NCBI RefSeq assembly: GCF_016862435.1
Contig: NZ_BOMY01000042.1
Location: 247,001 to 311,000, forward strand
Length of the DNA: 64,000 nucleotides
Origin: Paractinoplanes tereljensis
GTDB lineage: Bacteria > Actinomycetota > Actinomycetes > Mycobacteriales > Micromonosporaceae
Direction: 5' to 3'
The notes beneath the pieces are model-generated. The model searched no databases. It was not told the DNA's origin and was given only the letters and a program-made list of their open reading frames with translations. Below, one piece after another: positions 35,396-46,447 of this stretch; positions within the stretch are counted from its first letter, which is position 1, and each line of letters begins with the position of its first letter. Made by a program: the position numbers and the translations under genes.

Positions 35396-36666
35396 GACGC
35401 CCCCTTGAAGTGCTCCCGCAGGGTGCTGGTCTCGTACTCGTGGCGATAGAGCCCGCGCCGCCGCAGGATCGGCACCAGCTCGTCGGCGATCACGTCGAGG
35501 CCGTCGGCCAGCACGTCCGGCTGCAGGTTGAAGCCGTCGATCGCGCCCGCGTGGAACCAGTCCTCGATGTGGTCGGCCAGCTGCTCGGGGGTGCCGACGA
35601 AACCGGCGTGCCCGGAACCGGTGTAGCGGGTCTGCTTCAAATATTCGCGGACGGTCGGGTTGGTGCGGCGGATCTGGGTGACGATCGACTCCCGGAAGCC
35701 GATGCTGCCCTGGAACGTCTGCGGGTCGGCCGGGGCGGCCAGCACGTCCTCCGGGAACGGCTCGTCCAGGGCCAGCTTCGAGGCGTCGTAACCGATCGAC
35801 TGGGACAGCCAGCCGATCGAGTAGGACGCCGGGCCGGCGTCGTGCAGCTCGTCGCTGCGACGCTTGGCCTCCTCCTCGGTGCTGCCCAGGCTGAGCAGCA
35901 GGCCGGGCAGGATCTTCACGTCGTCCGGCGACCGGCCGTTCTCCCGGGCCAGCCCCTTGACCAGCCGGTAGTGCTCGATCGCCTGGCCCTTGGTCAGCTC
36001 GGCCGCGAACACGCCCTCGGCCGCCCGGCCGGCCAGCGCCCGGCCTTTCGGGGAGCCGCCGGCCTGCAGCAGCACCGGGCGGCCCTGGGCCGACGGCGGC
36101 ACCCGCAGCCGGCCGTCGACGTCGAAGAACTCGCCGTGGTGGTGGATGTCCTGGCCGGTGGCGGCCGAATCCCACAGGGCCGTGACGACGTCGACGAACT
36201 CGTGCGCCCGCTCGTACCGGTCGTCGCGCAGCGGCACGTCGGCGAGGCCGAAGTTGCGGGCGGACACCGCTCCGCGGCTGGTGACGATGTTCCAGCCGAC
36301 CCGGCCGCCGGACAGCACGTCGGCCGAGAGCAGCCGCTCGGCCAGCTCGAACGGGTCGTTGAAGGTCGTCGAAGCGGTCGACACCAGACCGACGTGCGAG
36401 GTGGCGCCGGCCACGTAACCCCAGTTGACGGTGGGTTCCAGCTTGATCGGGTTGGCGTCGTAGGCGGGATCGCCGAGCGCCGGGCCGTCGGCCAGGAAGA
36501 TCGCGTCGAGGGTGCCCCGCTCGGCGGTGCGGCCGATGCCCTCCCAGTACTCAGGGTCGACGAAGGAGTCCTTCGTCAGCAGCGGCGACTGCCAGGCGGC
36601 CGGCAGGTAGCCGAGGACGAGGACGTTGATGCCGAGGATGACGTGTCCCGTGCGGCGTTCGGTCAT
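35392..36666 (-). CDS. NtaA/DszA-type FMN-dependent monooxygenase
   Basis: The 424-residue LLM-class enzyme belongs to the NtaA/SnaA/DszA subfamily: ERGTLDAIFLADGPAL, the conserved LSADVLSGGRVGWNIVTS, RYERAHEFVDVVTALWDS, FFDVDGRLRVPPSAQGRPVLLQAG and the tail VPILRRRGLYRHEYE. Such enzymes use FMNH2 and oxygen to cleave C-S or C-N bonds, as in dibenzothiophene sulfone, dimethyl sulfone and EDTA degradation. The exact substrate is unknown. ATG 36666 is the proper start; longer extensions lack similarity. Confidence 0.9.
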   Translation of the reverse strand: MTERRTGHVILGINVLVLGYLPAAWQSPLLTKDSFVDPEYWEGIGRTAERGTLDAIFLADGPALGDPAYDANPIKLEPTVNWGYVAGATSHVGLVSTASTTFNDPFELAERLLSADVLSGGRVGWNIVTSRGAVSARNFGLADVPLRDDRYERAHEFVDVVTALWDSAATGQDIHHHGEFFDVDGRLRVPPSAQGRPVLLQAGGSPKGRALAGRAAEGVFAAELTKGQAIEHYRLVKGLARENGRSPDDVKILPGLLLSLGSTEEEAKRRSDELHDAGPASYSIGWLSQSIGYDASKLALDEPFPEDVLAAPADPQTFQGSIGFRESIVTQIRRTNPTVREYLKQTRYTGSGHAGFVGTPEQLADHIEDWFHAGAIDGFNLQPDVLADGLDVIADELVPILRRRGLYRHEYETSTLREHFKGAS

Positions 36667-36682
36667 GGTTTCTTCTCCGAGA

Positions 36683-37456
36683 TCACAGGGACGAGTTCGG
36701 GGCCGGCACCGCGAACGCGGGCCGGGCGCCCACCGGCCGCGCCGGTGCGGACAGACCGAGAACGGCACGCAGCGGCCGCTTCTCGACGGCGGCCAGCACC
36801 TCGGCGAGGCTCTGGCCGGGGTCCGGTCGCCACAGCGAGTCGGCGTCGAGGATCAGGTCGATCGGCGCCGAGTCGGCGACGACGCCGTCCGGCCCGGTCG
36901 AATACCACCCGATCACCGAGGAACCGGTGGGCGGCTCCGGCACGTTCAGCGGGCCGGCCACCGAGTAGACGCCGTCGTGGTCGATGTGCACGATCCGGTC
37001 GGACTGCACCAGGATCCCGGTCTCCCGATCGCCGATGATCGAGTCGTAGGGCCAGCTCTGCTCCAGCGCCCGGACGACCCGGGCCGCGTCGATCGCGGTC
37101 GCCGCGGTCCGCGGCCGCTCCCCCGGCGGCGCATACGCGTCCGCCGCTCCGAACAGGACGCCGCTGCGGCCGCGGGAGAGATGGCCCAGGGAGGCCACTC
37201 GGCGGGCCAGGTTGTAGGGATGGTCGCGCTGCGGGCTGGCCACGATCAAAAAACGGGCCCGACGGGTACGGGCGGCCAGGCTCGCGCCCACCGCGCTGCT
37301 GTCCAGCGTCAGTGGCAGCGGACCGGTGCCGTCGATCCGGTCGATCCCGAGCACGGTGAACGCGAGCGGCAGCGCGTCCCAGCGGGCCAGCAGCGCGGGA
37401 TTGCCGGCCAGCTCGATCAGGTGCGGGCCGGACAGCCCGAGGCCGAGGTACGTCAT
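36683..37456 (-). CDS. Short luciferase-like (LLM) protein
   Basis: The 257-residue protein starts with a luciferase-like strand (TYLGLGLSGPHLIELAG) and retains DSSAVGASLAARTRR, VASPQRDHPYNLARRVASLGHLSRGRSGVLFG (a form of the usual LSGGR..WN element) and LEQSWPYDSIIGDRE. It is about 150 residues shorter than its neighbours and lacks the distal barrel strands, so it may be a reduced member or an accessory flavin-binding subunit. The ATG lies one base from the stop of the upstream flavoprotein gene. Confidence 0.75.
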   Translation of the reverse strand: MTYLGLGLSGPHLIELAGNPALLARWDALPLAFTVLGIDRIDGTGPLPLTLDSSAVGASLAARTRRARFLIVASPQRDHPYNLARRVASLGHLSRGRSGVLFGAADAYAPPGERPRTAATAIDAARVVRALEQSWPYDSIIGDRETGILVQSDRIVHIDHDGVYSVAGPLNVPEPPTGSSVIGWYSTGPDGVVADSAPIDLILDADSLWRPDPGQSLAEVLAAVEKRPLRAVLGLSAPARPVGARPAFAVPAPNSSL

Positions 37457-37457
37457 C

Positions 37458-38684
37458 TCAGTTGCCCTGTCCGCCGCGGTCCACGAAGGACAGATTGGGC
37501 ACCGGGTCGGCGCCGTTGACGATCCAGTCGCCGAGGATCCGGGCCTTGTAGACCCGTGGGTTGTGCGAGGCGAGGGTGCGGGCGTTGCGCCAGTGCCGGT
37601 CGAGCCCGAGCTTGTCGGACACCCCGGAGGCACCGAGCGCGTCGAAGACGGTCGTGGTGGCCTCCAGAGCGGCGGCGATGATGGTCAGCTGGGCCTGGGC
37701 GACGGCGACCTCGGCCTCGAGGACGCGCTGCTTGCGTTCTCCGGGTTCCAAAGCGACCCGGTCGATGGCCCGGGCCGCCGCCCGCAGTGCCGCCCCGGCC
37801 GCGAACGCGTTCGCCGATACCTGCCCGATGACCTGCAGCAACTGGCCGTCGTGGATGGGTTCGGCGTGCAGCGCCTGCGGGTAGTTACGGCCACGGGCCT
37901 TCAGCGCGGCGGTGCCGTCGCGCAGCGCCGCCCGGGTGATGCCGGTCAGCACCGACAGCATCGCGGTCTGGTAGAAGTGCCCCTGGTAGGCGAACCGCTC
38001 GCCGGCCGGGAAGACGTCCCCCTCGGCGGCCGGCACGTCGGTGTAGGTGGCGCTGCCGCTCGCGGTGGCCCGCTGGCCGAAGCCGGGCCAGTCGTCGACC
38101 AGTTCCACCCCGGGGTCGTCCCGGCGCACCAGGGCGGTCAGCACGGTGTCGCCGTCGCCCTTGCCGAGCACGTCGAGCCAGTCGGCGTAGAGGCTGCCGG
38201 TGGCGTAGAACTTGGCCCCGCTGACCAGCCACCGGTCGCCGTCGCGGCGGACGAAGGTCTTCAGGTTGGCGAAGGTGCCGTTGTTGGCCTCGGTCCAGCC
38301 GCCGCCGACGAACTCGCCGTCGAGGAACCGGCGGATCCACCGGTCGTTGGTCTCGGACGGCTTCGCGTTGAGCCGGTCCTCGACGAAGGCGAGGTGGTTG
38401 CGCCAGATGTGCGCGACGTTGGCGTCGGCCTCGGCCAGGTCGGCGAGCAGCGCGAAGGTCTGTTCCAGGGAGGCGCCGAAGCCGCCGTGCTCGACCGGGA
38501 TGCGCACCCGCCCGAGGCCGGCCTCCTTGAGCCAGCCCACCTGCTCGTGCGGAAGGATCCGGTCCTTCTCGCGGGCGACGTTGCCCTCGGCGATCCGGTC
38601 GAAGACCGGCTGGAACCGGGCGGAGAGCTCGGCATCGGTGGCGGAGGCGGGCCGCAGATAGGCCGGAGCGTCGATGGTGGTCAT
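37458..38684 (-). CDS. DszC/SfnB-like acyl-CoA-dehydrogenase-fold flavoprotein
   Basis: The 408-residue protein has the acyl-CoA dehydrogenase fold, but follows the monooxygenase branch that includes DszC and SfnB: WLKEAGLGRVRIPVEHGGFGASLEQT, WRNHLAFVEDRL, GGGWTEANNGTFANLKTF, VSGAKFYATGSLYADWL and GVSDKLGLDRHWRNARTLASHNP. The branch uses FMNH2 from a separate reductase to oxidise sulfur compounds. The catalytic glutamate of true dehydrogenases is not evident. Position between LLM genes and a transporter supports a sulfur role. Confidence 0.88.
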   Translation of the reverse strand: MTTIDAPAYLRPASATDAELSARFQPVFDRIAEGNVAREKDRILPHEQVGWLKEAGLGRVRIPVEHGGFGASLEQTFALLADLAEADANVAHIWRNHLAFVEDRLNAKPSETNDRWIRRFLDGEFVGGGWTEANNGTFANLKTFVRRDGDRWLVSGAKFYATGSLYADWLDVLGKGDGDTVLTALVRRDDPGVELVDDWPGFGQRATASGSATYTDVPAAEGDVFPAGERFAYQGHFYQTAMLSVLTGITRAALRDGTAALKARGRNYPQALHAEPIHDGQLLQVIGQVSANAFAAGAALRAAARAIDRVALEPGERKQRVLEAEVAVAQAQLTIIAAALEATTTVFDALGASGVSDKLGLDRHWRNARTLASHNPRVYKARILGDWIVNGADPVPNLSFVDRGGQGN

Positions 38685-38686
38685 GA

Positions 38687-40381
<1,695 letters not shown>

Positions 40382-40390
40382 CAGGTCACC

Positions 40391-41242
40391 TCACGGATTG
40401 AGAACATCGCGTAGCCCGTCGCCGAGCCAGTTGAAGGCGAGCGCGACCAGCAGGATGGCGACGGCGGGGAAGGTGGCGACGCCGGGTGAGCCGGTGACCA
40501 GGACCTTGGCGCCCTCGGAGATCATCCGGCCCCAGTCCGGGTTGGGCGGCTGGATGCCCAGGCCCAGGGCGCTGAGGCTGGCCGTGAAGACGATGTTGAT
40601 GCCGACCAGGCTGGTCCCGTAGATCACCACCGAGGAGACCAGGTTGGGCAGCACCTCGGTGAGCAGGATGGCCGGCTCGGAGGCGCCCAGCGAGCGGGCC
40701 GCCTCCACGTAGTCCTTCTCCCGCTCGATCTTGGCTTCGGCGAACACGATCCGGGTCACGTACGGCACCGCGCCGAAGATGACCGTGCCGATCAGGACCC
40801 CCGGGCCGGGCTGCACGATCGCGGCCAGCGACAGCGCCACCAGGATGACCGGAAAGGCGAAGAGCAGATCAATGACCCGCATGAGTACGCCGGACGTGCG
40901 CCGCCCGGCGAACGCGCCCGCCAGCCCGAGCAGCGTGCCGATAACCGTGGCGATGGCGACCGCGACGGTCGCCACGACGAGGGCGCCGCGACCGCCGTAG
41001 AGCAGCCGGCTGAGCACGTCGCGCCCCTGGTCGTCGGTGCCGAGCAGGTGCCCGGCCGCGCCGATCGGGTTCAGCACGTTCTCCGGGTCACCGGCGTTCG
41101 GGTCGTGCGGGGCCAGCCACGGCGCCAGCACCGAGATGCCGACGATGACGACCAGCACGATCAGTCCGAGAAGGGCCTCGCGGTTGCGGACGAAGCGGGC
41201 GGCCGCCGAGCGGCGCAGACGAGGCGGAGCAACAACCGTCAT
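40391..41242 (-). CDS. Dipeptide-type ABC transporter permease (DppC-like)
   Basis: The 283-residue protein has an N-terminal OppC-type leader region (RNREALLGLIVLVVIVGISVLAPWLAPHDPN) and about six spans, with the coupling loop EAARSLGASEPAILLTEVLPNL. It pairs with the DppB-like permease, whose stop it overlaps by four bases. Confidence 0.92.
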   Translation of the reverse strand: MTVVAPPRLRRSAAARFVRNREALLGLIVLVVIVGISVLAPWLAPHDPNAGDPENVLNPIGAAGHLLGTDDQGRDVLSRLLYGGRGALVVATVAVAIATVIGTLLGLAGAFAGRRTSGVLMRVIDLLFAFPVILVALSLAAIVQPGPGVLIGTVIFGAVPYVTRIVFAEAKIEREKDYVEAARSLGASEPAILLTEVLPNLVSSVVIYGTSLVGINIVFTASLSALGLGIQPPNPDWGRMISEGAKVLVTGSPGVATFPAVAILLVALAFNWLGDGLRDVLNP

Positions 41243-42189
41243 GAGTGCCTCAAACGGGGGTTGAGCAGGTCGAGCAGCACGTCGGTGATCAGGTTGACGA
41301 TCACGAAGGTGACGGCGACCAGGAGGATGCCGGACTGGATGACCGGGTAGTCGGAGCCGGCGATCGCGTTGAGCAGCACGCTGCCGAGACCCGGCCAGGA
41401 GAAGATGGTTTCCACGAACACCACGCCGGTGATCACCGAGCCGACGGTGAGGCCGGTGGTGTTCACGATCGGCGGCAGGATGTTGCGTCCGATGTGCTTG
41501 CCGAGGATCGCGGCCCGCCCGAAGCCCTGCGACCGGTAGGTGCGGATGTAGTCGGACTGGGCGCTCTCGATGACCGCCGCCCGGACGAACCGGGCGACGA
41601 TCAGCATCGAGACGAGCGAGGCCGCGAAGGCCGGGGCGATCAGGTGCAGCAGCAGGTCGCCGAAGCCACCGTCGCCGCGCAGATCGTGCATGCCGCCGGC
41701 CGGCAGCCAGTTCCGCCAGACCGCGGTCAGCCAGATGATGATCAGGCCGAACCAGTAGATCGGCAGGTTGCTGCCGATCTGCACGAACAGCATCGCGGCC
41801 CGGTCGACCAGCCGGCCGTGCCGGATCCCGGACACGAACCCGATCAGGACGCCCAGCACGACGGTGACGACCACGGTCGCCGCGCCGAGGATGAGCGTGT
41901 TCAGGAACGCCGGGTAGACGATGCCGGAGACCGGGCTACGAACGCTGAGCGAGATCCCACCGCCGTTGGTGAACATGTCCCGCAGCCAGTGCAGGTACTG
42001 CGACCAGGCGGGCTGGTCGAGGCCGTACGCCTGGCGGATCTGTTCGATCTGCTCCGCCGACATCTTCTGGCTCAGCACGTCCTTGATCGGGTCGGCCGGG
42101 CCGGCCTGCGAGATGAAGAACACCAGCAGACTGATCACGAAGAGCAGCGGGACGAGGTTCACCAGCCGCCACAGGATCTGACGCACCAT
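41239..42189 (-). CDS. Dipeptide-type ABC transporter permease (DppB-like)
   Basis: The 316-residue permease has six spans with the DppB N-terminus (ILWRLVNLVPLLFVISLLVFFI), the AGPADPIKD element and the coupling loop IRTYRSQGFGRAAILGKHIGRN. It is encoded two bases after the substrate-binding protein. Confidence 0.92.
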   Translation of the reverse strand: MVRQILWRLVNLVPLLFVISLLVFFISQAGPADPIKDVLSQKMSAEQIEQIRQAYGLDQPAWSQYLHWLRDMFTNGGGISLSVRSPVSGIVYPAFLNTLILGAATVVVTVVLGVLIGFVSGIRHGRLVDRAAMLFVQIGSNLPIYWFGLIIIWLTAVWRNWLPAGGMHDLRGDGGFGDLLLHLIAPAFAASLVSMLIVARFVRAAVIESAQSDYIRTYRSQGFGRAAILGKHIGRNILPPIVNTTGLTVGSVITGVVFVETIFSWPGLGSVLLNAIAGSDYPVIQSGILLVAVTFVIVNLITDVLLDLLNPRLRHS

Positions 42190-42191
42190 GG

Positions 42192-43790
42192 TCAGTCAGC
42201 CACCCAGACCTGCGAGAGGTCGTAGTGGTCCTGCTGCGGCCAGACGAACCCGCCCACCCGGCTGGAGACCGCGTAGTAGCGGTTGAAGGACAGCAGCGGG
42301 AAGATCGTCGCGTCCTTGGCCCAGCTCTGGGCGGCCGCCTGCCACAGCTCCTTGGACTTGCCGGCGTCGGCGTTGTAGGCGGCGGTGTCGATCGCCTTCA
42401 GCGTGTCCGCGCTGGTGTCGGAGTACTTGTCGCCGTCCCGGCCGGCCACGCTGTAACCGTGCGCGATCTTGACCCAGTTCGGCGCGACGTAGCCCCACTC
42501 GCCGAGGTTCAGGCCGTCTTCGGGCTTGAGGTTGGCCGACCGGGTGCCGTAGGTGATCCACTCGAACGACTGCACCGAGGCGGTGATGCCGACCGCCTTG
42601 AGCTGCTGCTGGATGAACTCGGCGGTGGGCTGGCCGGTGGTGTCGGACAGGATGTTGAAGGAGATCTGACCGGGCTGGTAGCCGGCCTCAGCGATCAGCT
42701 TCTTAGCGGCGGAAGGGTCGTACGGGTAGTCCACCGCCGACGCGTCGTACGCCTCGTTGCCCTGGTTGATGATCGAGGTCGCCGCCTCGGCGTACCCCTT
42801 GTAGATCTTCTCGGCCAGGGTCTTGCGGTCGACGGCCTGGATGATCGCCTGCCGGACCTTCTTGTTCTGCAGGAACTTGTTCGTGTAGTTGAAGTTGTAG
42901 TAGATGATCTGCGGCACGCCCTTGTTCTCGGGCACCGCGTAACCGGCCTTCTCCAGCGACGCGACCGAGTCCGGGGGAACCCGGCTGATCAGGTCGACGG
43001 CCCCGCTGCGCAGCGCGGCGACCCGGCTCTGATCGTCGCCGATCGGCTTGAAGATCACCTTGTCCAGGTGCGGCCGCGCTCCCCAGTAATCGGCGTTGCG
43101 GACCAGCGTGGTGTGGTCACCGCGGACCCGTTCCTGGAAGGTGAACGGCCCGGTGCCGACCGGGTGGTCGGCCAGCCCGTCCTGGCCGTACTTCTTCAGG
43201 GCCTCCGGGCTGAAGATGCCGGACGCGGCGTTGCCACTGTTCGGGATCTGCCGCAGGTAGTCGAGGAACGGGTGCTTGAAGGTGTACTTCACGGTGTTCG
43301 CGTCGACCACGTCGAACGACTTGAGGTCGCCGTAGACCAGCGACATCGTCGCGGCGCTGACCTTGTCGTAGTACTCGAAGGTCGGGTCGATGAAGCGGCG
43401 CACGTTGAACTGCACGGCGGCGGCGTCGAACGGGGTGCCGTCGGTGAACTTCACGCCCTGGCGGAGGGTGAAGGTGTAGGTCGTGGCGTCCGGGCTGACC
43501 GTCCACGAGGTGGCCAGGCCGGGCACGATCTTCGGCACCCCGGTGGGCGACGACAGGTCCTCGTTGACCAGGGTCTCGTAGATGTTGCGGTCGATCCGCC
43601 AGGTCTCCCAGGAGTACTGCCGGTTCGGGTCGAACTGGGTGACCTCCTGATACTGGCCGACGATCAGGGTGCCGCCGTCGCGGGGCTTGGAGTCCGCGGC
43701 CGCCGCGCTGCCACCGCCGGAGTTGCCGCCACAAGCGGCCAGCAGGGCGGCGGAGATGCCTATCACGGTCAGGCGTTTGAAAGACGCCAT
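42192..43790 (-). CDS. Peptide/organosulfur ABC substrate-binding lipoprotein
   Basis: The 532-residue precursor has a lipobox LAAC (C20) and a family-5 solute-binding fold: GGTLIVGQYQEVTQFDPNRQ, YTFTLRQGVKFTDGTPFDAAAVQFN, HPVGTGPFTFQER, VDRKTLAEKIYKGYAEAATSI and YPYDPSAAKKLIAEAGYQPG. Family members bind peptides, nickel chelates or glutathione-type compounds. ATG 43790 has AAGGGA at a good distance; an in-frame upstream start lies in the gap. Gene context suggests a sulfur compound, which is inference. Confidence 0.92.
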   Translation of the reverse strand: MASFKRLTVIGISAALLAACGGNSGGGSAAAADSKPRDGGTLIVGQYQEVTQFDPNRQYSWETWRIDRNIYETLVNEDLSSPTGVPKIVPGLATSWTVSPDATTYTFTLRQGVKFTDGTPFDAAAVQFNVRRFIDPTFEYYDKVSAATMSLVYGDLKSFDVVDANTVKYTFKHPFLDYLRQIPNSGNAASGIFSPEALKKYGQDGLADHPVGTGPFTFQERVRGDHTTLVRNADYWGARPHLDKVIFKPIGDDQSRVAALRSGAVDLISRVPPDSVASLEKAGYAVPENKGVPQIIYYNFNYTNKFLQNKKVRQAIIQAVDRKTLAEKIYKGYAEAATSIINQGNEAYDASAVDYPYDPSAAKKLIAEAGYQPGQISFNILSDTTGQPTAEFIQQQLKAVGITASVQSFEWITYGTRSANLKPEDGLNLGEWGYVAPNWVKIAHGYSVAGRDGDKYSDTSADTLKAIDTAAYNADAGKSKELWQAAAQSWAKDATIFPLLSFNRYYAVSSRVGGFVWPQQDHYDLSQVWVAD

Positions 43791-43812
43791 GGTTGGTCTT
43801 TCCCTTCTGTGC

Positions 43813-43825
43813 ATATCGGAGATAT
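43813..43825. promoter_or_regulatory. Inverted repeat in the only sizeable gap of the operon
   Basis: ATATC-GGA-GATAT is a perfect inverted repeat in the 39-base gap between the LLM gene and the substrate-binding-protein gene. It might be a processing site, an internal operator or a stabilising hairpin for the transporter mRNA, whose binding protein is usually needed in excess. Confidence 0.4.
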
Positions 43826-43829
43826 AGGA

Positions 43830-45119
43830 TTACGGGTTAGAAAGACCAAGGTTGGCTCGCAGGGTGTCGCCCGCGTACTCGTGCCGGAACAGGCCACGGC
43901 GGCGCAGGATCGGCACCACGTGGTCAACGAACAGGTCGAGCTGGCCGGGCAGGCCGGACGGGCCGAGGATGAAGCCGTCGGCGGCCCGGCCGGTGAACCA
44001 GCGCTCGATCTCGTCGGCGACCTTCTCCGGTGAGCCGGCGACCCGGGCGCCGAAGGCGGTGACCGTGCGGAACAGGAACTCGCGCACGGTCGGGGTGCCC
44101 TGGGTGGCCAGCGCTCGATAGCCGGCCAGCGCGGTCTGATGCGTCTCGGTGGACGCCGCAAAAGCTTCCAAGGGGACCGGACCATCCAGATCTGCGCCGG
44201 TCAGGTCGATGTCGACCTCCTGCAGCCAGCCGATCTGGTACTCCGGGATGAACTGCTCGAAGACCGTCTGCTCGTGTCGGGCCGCCTCCTCCTCGGTGGA
44301 GCCGACGATGAAGCCCAGCGACGGCGTGACCAGCGGCAACGTCTCCCGGCCGGATTCGCGTGCCGCCGCGTGCACCTGCGACACGAAGGTCCGGCCGCGG
44401 TCGAAGTCGCCCTGTCCGGTGAAGATGACCTCGGCGTGGCGGGCCGCGAAGGCACGACCGGTGGTGGACGAGCCGGCCTGGAAGATCACCGGGCGGCCCT
44501 GACGCGACGGGGCGGCACCGAGCGGTCCCCGTACGGTGAAGAACTCGCCCTTGTGGTTCGGCACTTGAATTTTGGCCCGGTCGTTGTAGACGCCGGCCGC
44601 CCGGTCCTCGACGACGGTGTCGGCACCCCAGGAATTCCAGAGCTTGTGGACGACGTCGATGGTCTCCTCGGCGACCCGGTACCGCTCGTCGTGGGCCAGC
44701 ACGCCGTTGTCGCCGAAGTTGGCCGCCGCGGCCTCGGCGAAGCTGGTCACCACGTTCCAGCCGGCCCGGCCGCCGCTGAGGTGGTCGAGCGAGATCAGCT
44801 GGCGGGCCAGGTGGTAGGGCGCCTGGAAGGTGGCCGAACCGGTGACCACCAGGCCGAGCCGCTCGGTCTCCCGGGACAGCGCCGCGGTGGTGGTGAACGG
44901 CTCGAAGTCCTCGGTCGACTTGTGCGCCCAGGCCGCCTCGGGCCCGTAGTTGAGGGTGTCGGCGAAGAAGATGGCGTCGAAGGTGCCGCGCTCGGCGGTC
45001 TTGGCCGTCGCGATCAGCGAGTCGAGCACCGCGGCGGGCCCGTTGACAACGCCGGGATAGCGCCACGAGCTGCCGAAACGCGGGTTGCCGAGAACGAGAA
45101 GGTGCAGTTGACGGGTCAT
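43830..45119 (-). CDS. NtaA/DszA-type FMN-dependent monooxygenase
   Basis: The 429-residue LLM enzyme has ERGTFDAIFFADTLNYGPE, the SLDHLSGGRAGWNVVTSFAE element, AHDERYRVAEETIDVVHKLW, FFTVRGPLGAAPSRQGRPVI and the tail VVPILRRRGLFRHEYAGDTL. The closest style is nitrilotriacetate/organosulfur monooxygenases. It starts by a four-base overlap with the previous LLM gene. ATG 45119 is the family start; the frame continues upstream only as antisense or shadow coding. Confidence 0.9.
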   Translation of the reverse strand: MTRQLHLLVLGNPRFGSSWRYPGVVNGPAAVLDSLIATAKTAERGTFDAIFFADTLNYGPEAAWAHKSTEDFEPFTTTAALSRETERLGLVVTGSATFQAPYHLARQLISLDHLSGGRAGWNVVTSFAEAAAANFGDNGVLAHDERYRVAEETIDVVHKLWNSWGADTVVEDRAAGVYNDRAKIQVPNHKGEFFTVRGPLGAAPSRQGRPVIFQAGSSTTGRAFAARHAEVIFTGQGDFDRGRTFVSQVHAAARESGRETLPLVTPSLGFIVGSTEEEAARHEQTVFEQFIPEYQIGWLQEVDIDLTGADLDGPVPLEAFAASTETHQTALAGYRALATQGTPTVREFLFRTVTAFGARVAGSPEKVADEIERWFTGRAADGFILGPSGLPGQLDLFVDHVVPILRRRGLFRHEYAGDTLRANLGLSNP

Positions 45120-46447
45120 CGTGGAGCTCCGGGGTGGTCGCTGGGGAGTCGGGGGCCGCCGCCGAAGATCGCTTCGCGGATCGTGCCCGTCGTTGCGGCG
45201 TCGCGAGTGCGGCCGCGTCGCCGCAGTTCGGGGATCAGGTGCTCGGCGAGGTCGTCGAAGCTGCCCGGGGTGATCAGGTAGACGAAGTTGAAGCCGTCCA
45301 CGCCGGTCTTGGCGGCGTACGCCTCGAGCGCGTCGGCGACCGCGGTGGCGCTGCCGACCAGCACCTCTCCGCCGAAGCCGCTGAGCCCGTCGACGTAGTC
45401 GCGCAGGGTCAGGCCGGGGTCGCCGGCGGTGGCCAGGACCGAGCGGCTGGCGTCGGTCTCGAACTGGTGGATCGGCCGGTCCAGGTCGTAGCCGGACCAG
45501 TCGACGCCGCTCAGCGCCGAGAGCAGGACCAGGCCACCCCGGGTGTCCCGGAAGCGGCGCAGGTCGGCCGCCTTCGCCTCGGCGGCGGCGTCGGTGCGAT
45601 CCACGACCACGGTGACCGAGGTGAGGAACTTCAAATTGGACGGCTTCCGGCCGGCCGCCACCGCCTGGGCGCGGATGTCGTCGATGTTGCGCCGCAACAC
45701 CTCGGGCCGGGGGTCGGTCACGAAGACCACCTCGGCGTTGCGGGCCGCGAACGCCCGGCCGGCCGGTGACGTGCCGGCCTGCAGCAGCAGCGGGGTGCGC
45801 TGCGGGGACGGCTCGACCAGGTGGGCGCCGGGCACCGAGAAGTACTTCCCGGCGTGGCCGATGTCGTGGACCTTGTCCGGGTCGGCGAAGATGCCGTTCC
45901 GCACCACCGCGTCGTCCTCCCAGGACTGTTCCCACAGCTTGTAGGTGACCTCGAGGAACTCCTGGGCGATCGCGTACCGCTCGTCGTGCCCGATCTGCCG
46001 GTCCCGGGCGATGATGTTGCGGGCCGCGCTGTCCAGCAGCGAGGTGACCACGTTCCAGCCGATCCGGCCGCCGGTCAGGTGGTCGAGGGTGCTGAACTTG
46101 CGGGCCAGCAGGTAGGGATGCTCGTACGTCGTGGAGACGGTGATGCCGAAGCCGAGCCGCTCGGTCACCGCCGCCATCGCCGAGACGACCAGCAGCGGGT
46201 CGGTGACCGGGGTCTGCACGCCGTGCGCGAGGGCCGCGCGGGCGTTGCCGCCGAACACGTCGAGCTGGCCGACAGCGTCGGCGATGAACAGCAGGTCGAA
46301 CCCGCCGGTGTCGAGCCGCCGGGCCAGGTCGGTCCAGTAGGACAGCTTCGTGTACTCGCTGGTCCGGTCGGCCGGATGCCGCCACAGGCCGGCGTTGCCG
46401 TGCGACACCGTCGACATGGTGAAGGCGGAGAGAATCAACGGATCCAT
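45116..46447 (-). CDS. NtaA/DszA-type FMN-dependent monooxygenase
   Basis: This is the third full-length NtaA/DszA-type LLM enzyme (443 residues): FTMSTVSHGNAGLWRHP near the start, GGFDLLFIADAVGQLDVFGG, STLDHLTGGRIGWNVVTSLL, GHDERYAIAQEFLEVTYKLW, PQRTPLLLQAGTSPAGRAFA and LIPELRRRGRTRDA. It is divergent enough from its neighbours to suggest a different substrate. The gene abuts the acetyltransferase stop with no gap. Confidence 0.9.
   Translation of the reverse strand: MDPLILSAFTMSTVSHGNAGLWRHPADRTSEYTKLSYWTDLARRLDTGGFDLLFIADAVGQLDVFGGNARAALAHGVQTPVTDPLLVVSAMAAVTERLGFGITVSTTYEHPYLLARKFSTLDHLTGGRIGWNVVTSLLDSAARNIIARDRQIGHDERYAIAQEFLEVTYKLWEQSWEDDAVVRNGIFADPDKVHDIGHAGKYFSVPGAHLVEPSPQRTPLLLQAGTSPAGRAFAARNAEVVFVTDPRPEVLRRNIDDIRAQAVAAGRKPSNLKFLTSVTVVVDRTDAAAEAKAADLRRFRDTRGGLVLLSALSGVDWSGYDLDRPIHQFETDASRSVLATAGDPGLTLRDYVDGLSGFGGEVLVGSATAVADALEAYAAKTGVDGFNFVYLITPGSFDDLAEHLIPELRRRGRTRDAATTGTIREAIFGGGPRLPSDHPGAPR

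Noticed and set aside
42225..45281. Long plus-strand frames opposite the substrate-binding protein and LLM genes
   Set aside because: Shadow coding; the translations are Val/Gly/Arg/Leu repeats without start signals.
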